Shown here: piece after piece, positions 11,771 to 12,068 of the stretch
Layout: each line of letters starts with the position of its first letter
Numbering within the stretch: the first letter of the stretch is position 1
Assembly (NCBI GenBank): GCA_023230175.1
Contig: JALNXV010000074.1
Span: 1 to 12,068 of the forward strand
DNA: 12,068 bases
Reading direction: 5' to 3'
Source of the DNA: Candidatus Cloacimonadota bacterium
GTDB lineage: Bacteria > Cloacimonadota > Cloacimonadia > Cloacimonadales > WRIO01
Position numbers and translations under genes: made by a program
The notes under the pieces: generated by a model
Seen by the model: only the letters and a program-made list of their open reading frames with translations
What the model was told of the DNA's origin: nothing
The model's database searches: none

Positions 11771-12068
11771 TTACAGTTTTTGACAATTTGGGCAGTAATA
11801 AATACTGCCACCTAGATAGGTTTCTTTTATTATTTTTGATTTACATTCAGGGCAAGGTTGTTTGGCATTACTGCTAGTCATTTTAGTTTTATATCCACCT
11901 TTAGCACCAAACAAGTCTGTTTCTGTATCTCTACCACCTTTATTTGACATTTCTTTTAGTGTATTTTTTACTGAATCAAAAAGTTGTAATCGCTCTATCT
12001 CATTTAAGGTTGATACTTTTCTTTTGGGATTTATTTTAGCATTAAACAGGATATCTTGTAAAACTCCA
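11771..12068 (-). CDS. Fpg/Nei-type DNA glycosylase, C-terminus (partial)
   Basis: About 99 C-terminal residues; the gene continues past the right edge. The sequence GVLQDILFNAKINPKRKVST is the conserved helix-two-turn-helix region of formamidopyrimidine-DNA glycosylases, and the end carries the zinc finger: PCPEC, then YLGGSIYYCPNCQKL, four Cys in CxxC pairs. The phrase GGRDTETDLFG between them fits a Bacteroidota subgroup. These enzymes remove oxidised bases from DNA and nick the strand. The catalytic N-terminal Pro-Glu is outside the window. The stop codon is at 11773-11771. Confidence 0.85.
   Translation of the reverse strand, partial: GVLQDILFNAKINPKRKVSTLNEIERLQLFDSVKNTLKEMSNKGGRDTETDLFGAKGGYKTKMTSSNAKQPCPECKSKIIKETYLGGSIYYCPNCQKL

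Noticed and set aside
1..12068. CRISPR arrays, tRNA or rRNA genes, origins
   Set aside because: No regularly spaced repeats apart from the IS21 ends, no cloverleaf with a CCA-type end and no rRNA-like sequence seen by eye.

Overview
The window is AT-rich accessory DNA. Gene styles point to the Bacteroidota: IS21-, IS481- and IS1634-like insertion sequences, a COG4627-type methyltransferase remnant, short purine-rich ribosome binding sites and a SPASM radical-SAM peptide operon. I cannot name the genus. No rRNA, tRNA or CRISPR array is visible. Almost every gene is on the minus strand; only the IS21 istA/istB pair and one fragment run forward.

Layout, left to right. (i) 1-596: the N-terminus of a phospholipase-D-like domain protein, probably a helicase of the defence type, entering from the left edge, with a small orphan ORF and an odd repeat/hairpin patch upstream of it. 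(ii) 597-1233: a HepT/MntA toxin-antitoxin pair. (iii) 1309-2376: an IS481-like transposase, then a broken membrane-protein end (2404-2604) and the C-terminal stump of a SAM methyltransferase (2663-2956). (iv) 2957-5581: a complete IS21-family element with istA, istB and phased terminal repeat arrays. (v) 5582-9999: the most interesting part. A probable ribosomally made, post-translationally modified peptide (RiPP) operon runs right to left: a 43-residue six-cysteine precursor peptide (8869-9000) that ordinary gene calling would probably miss, a hairpin attenuator, a radical SAM/SPASM maturase split into two ORFs at a U UUU UUA slippery heptamer with overlapping AUGA, and an ABC exporter. (vi) 9995-12068: a hypothetical secreted protein, an erythromycin-esterase-family protein and the C-terminus of an Fpg/Nei-type DNA glycosylase.

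The RiPP operon is bounded on both sides by pieces of the same IS1634-like element in the same orientation: a terminal fragment at 5582-5765 and an internally deleted, nonsense-mutated copy at 9033-9994. About 170 bp are shared at roughly 95% identity by eye. The cargo between them (about 3.3 kb) is essentially just the peptide operon, so it looks like a decayed composite-transposon arrangement. IS21 cut off the left-hand copy and is now joined to the methyltransferase stump.

Inferred working of the system: the precursor is made in excess because of the attenuator, the maturase forms thioether or other radical linkages on the Cys-rich half, and the ABC protein exports the product. No leader peptidase is encoded, the N-terminal segment before the first Cys is only 15 residues, and the full-length maturase can be made only by a -1 frameshift, if at all. 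The product and its activity are unknown.
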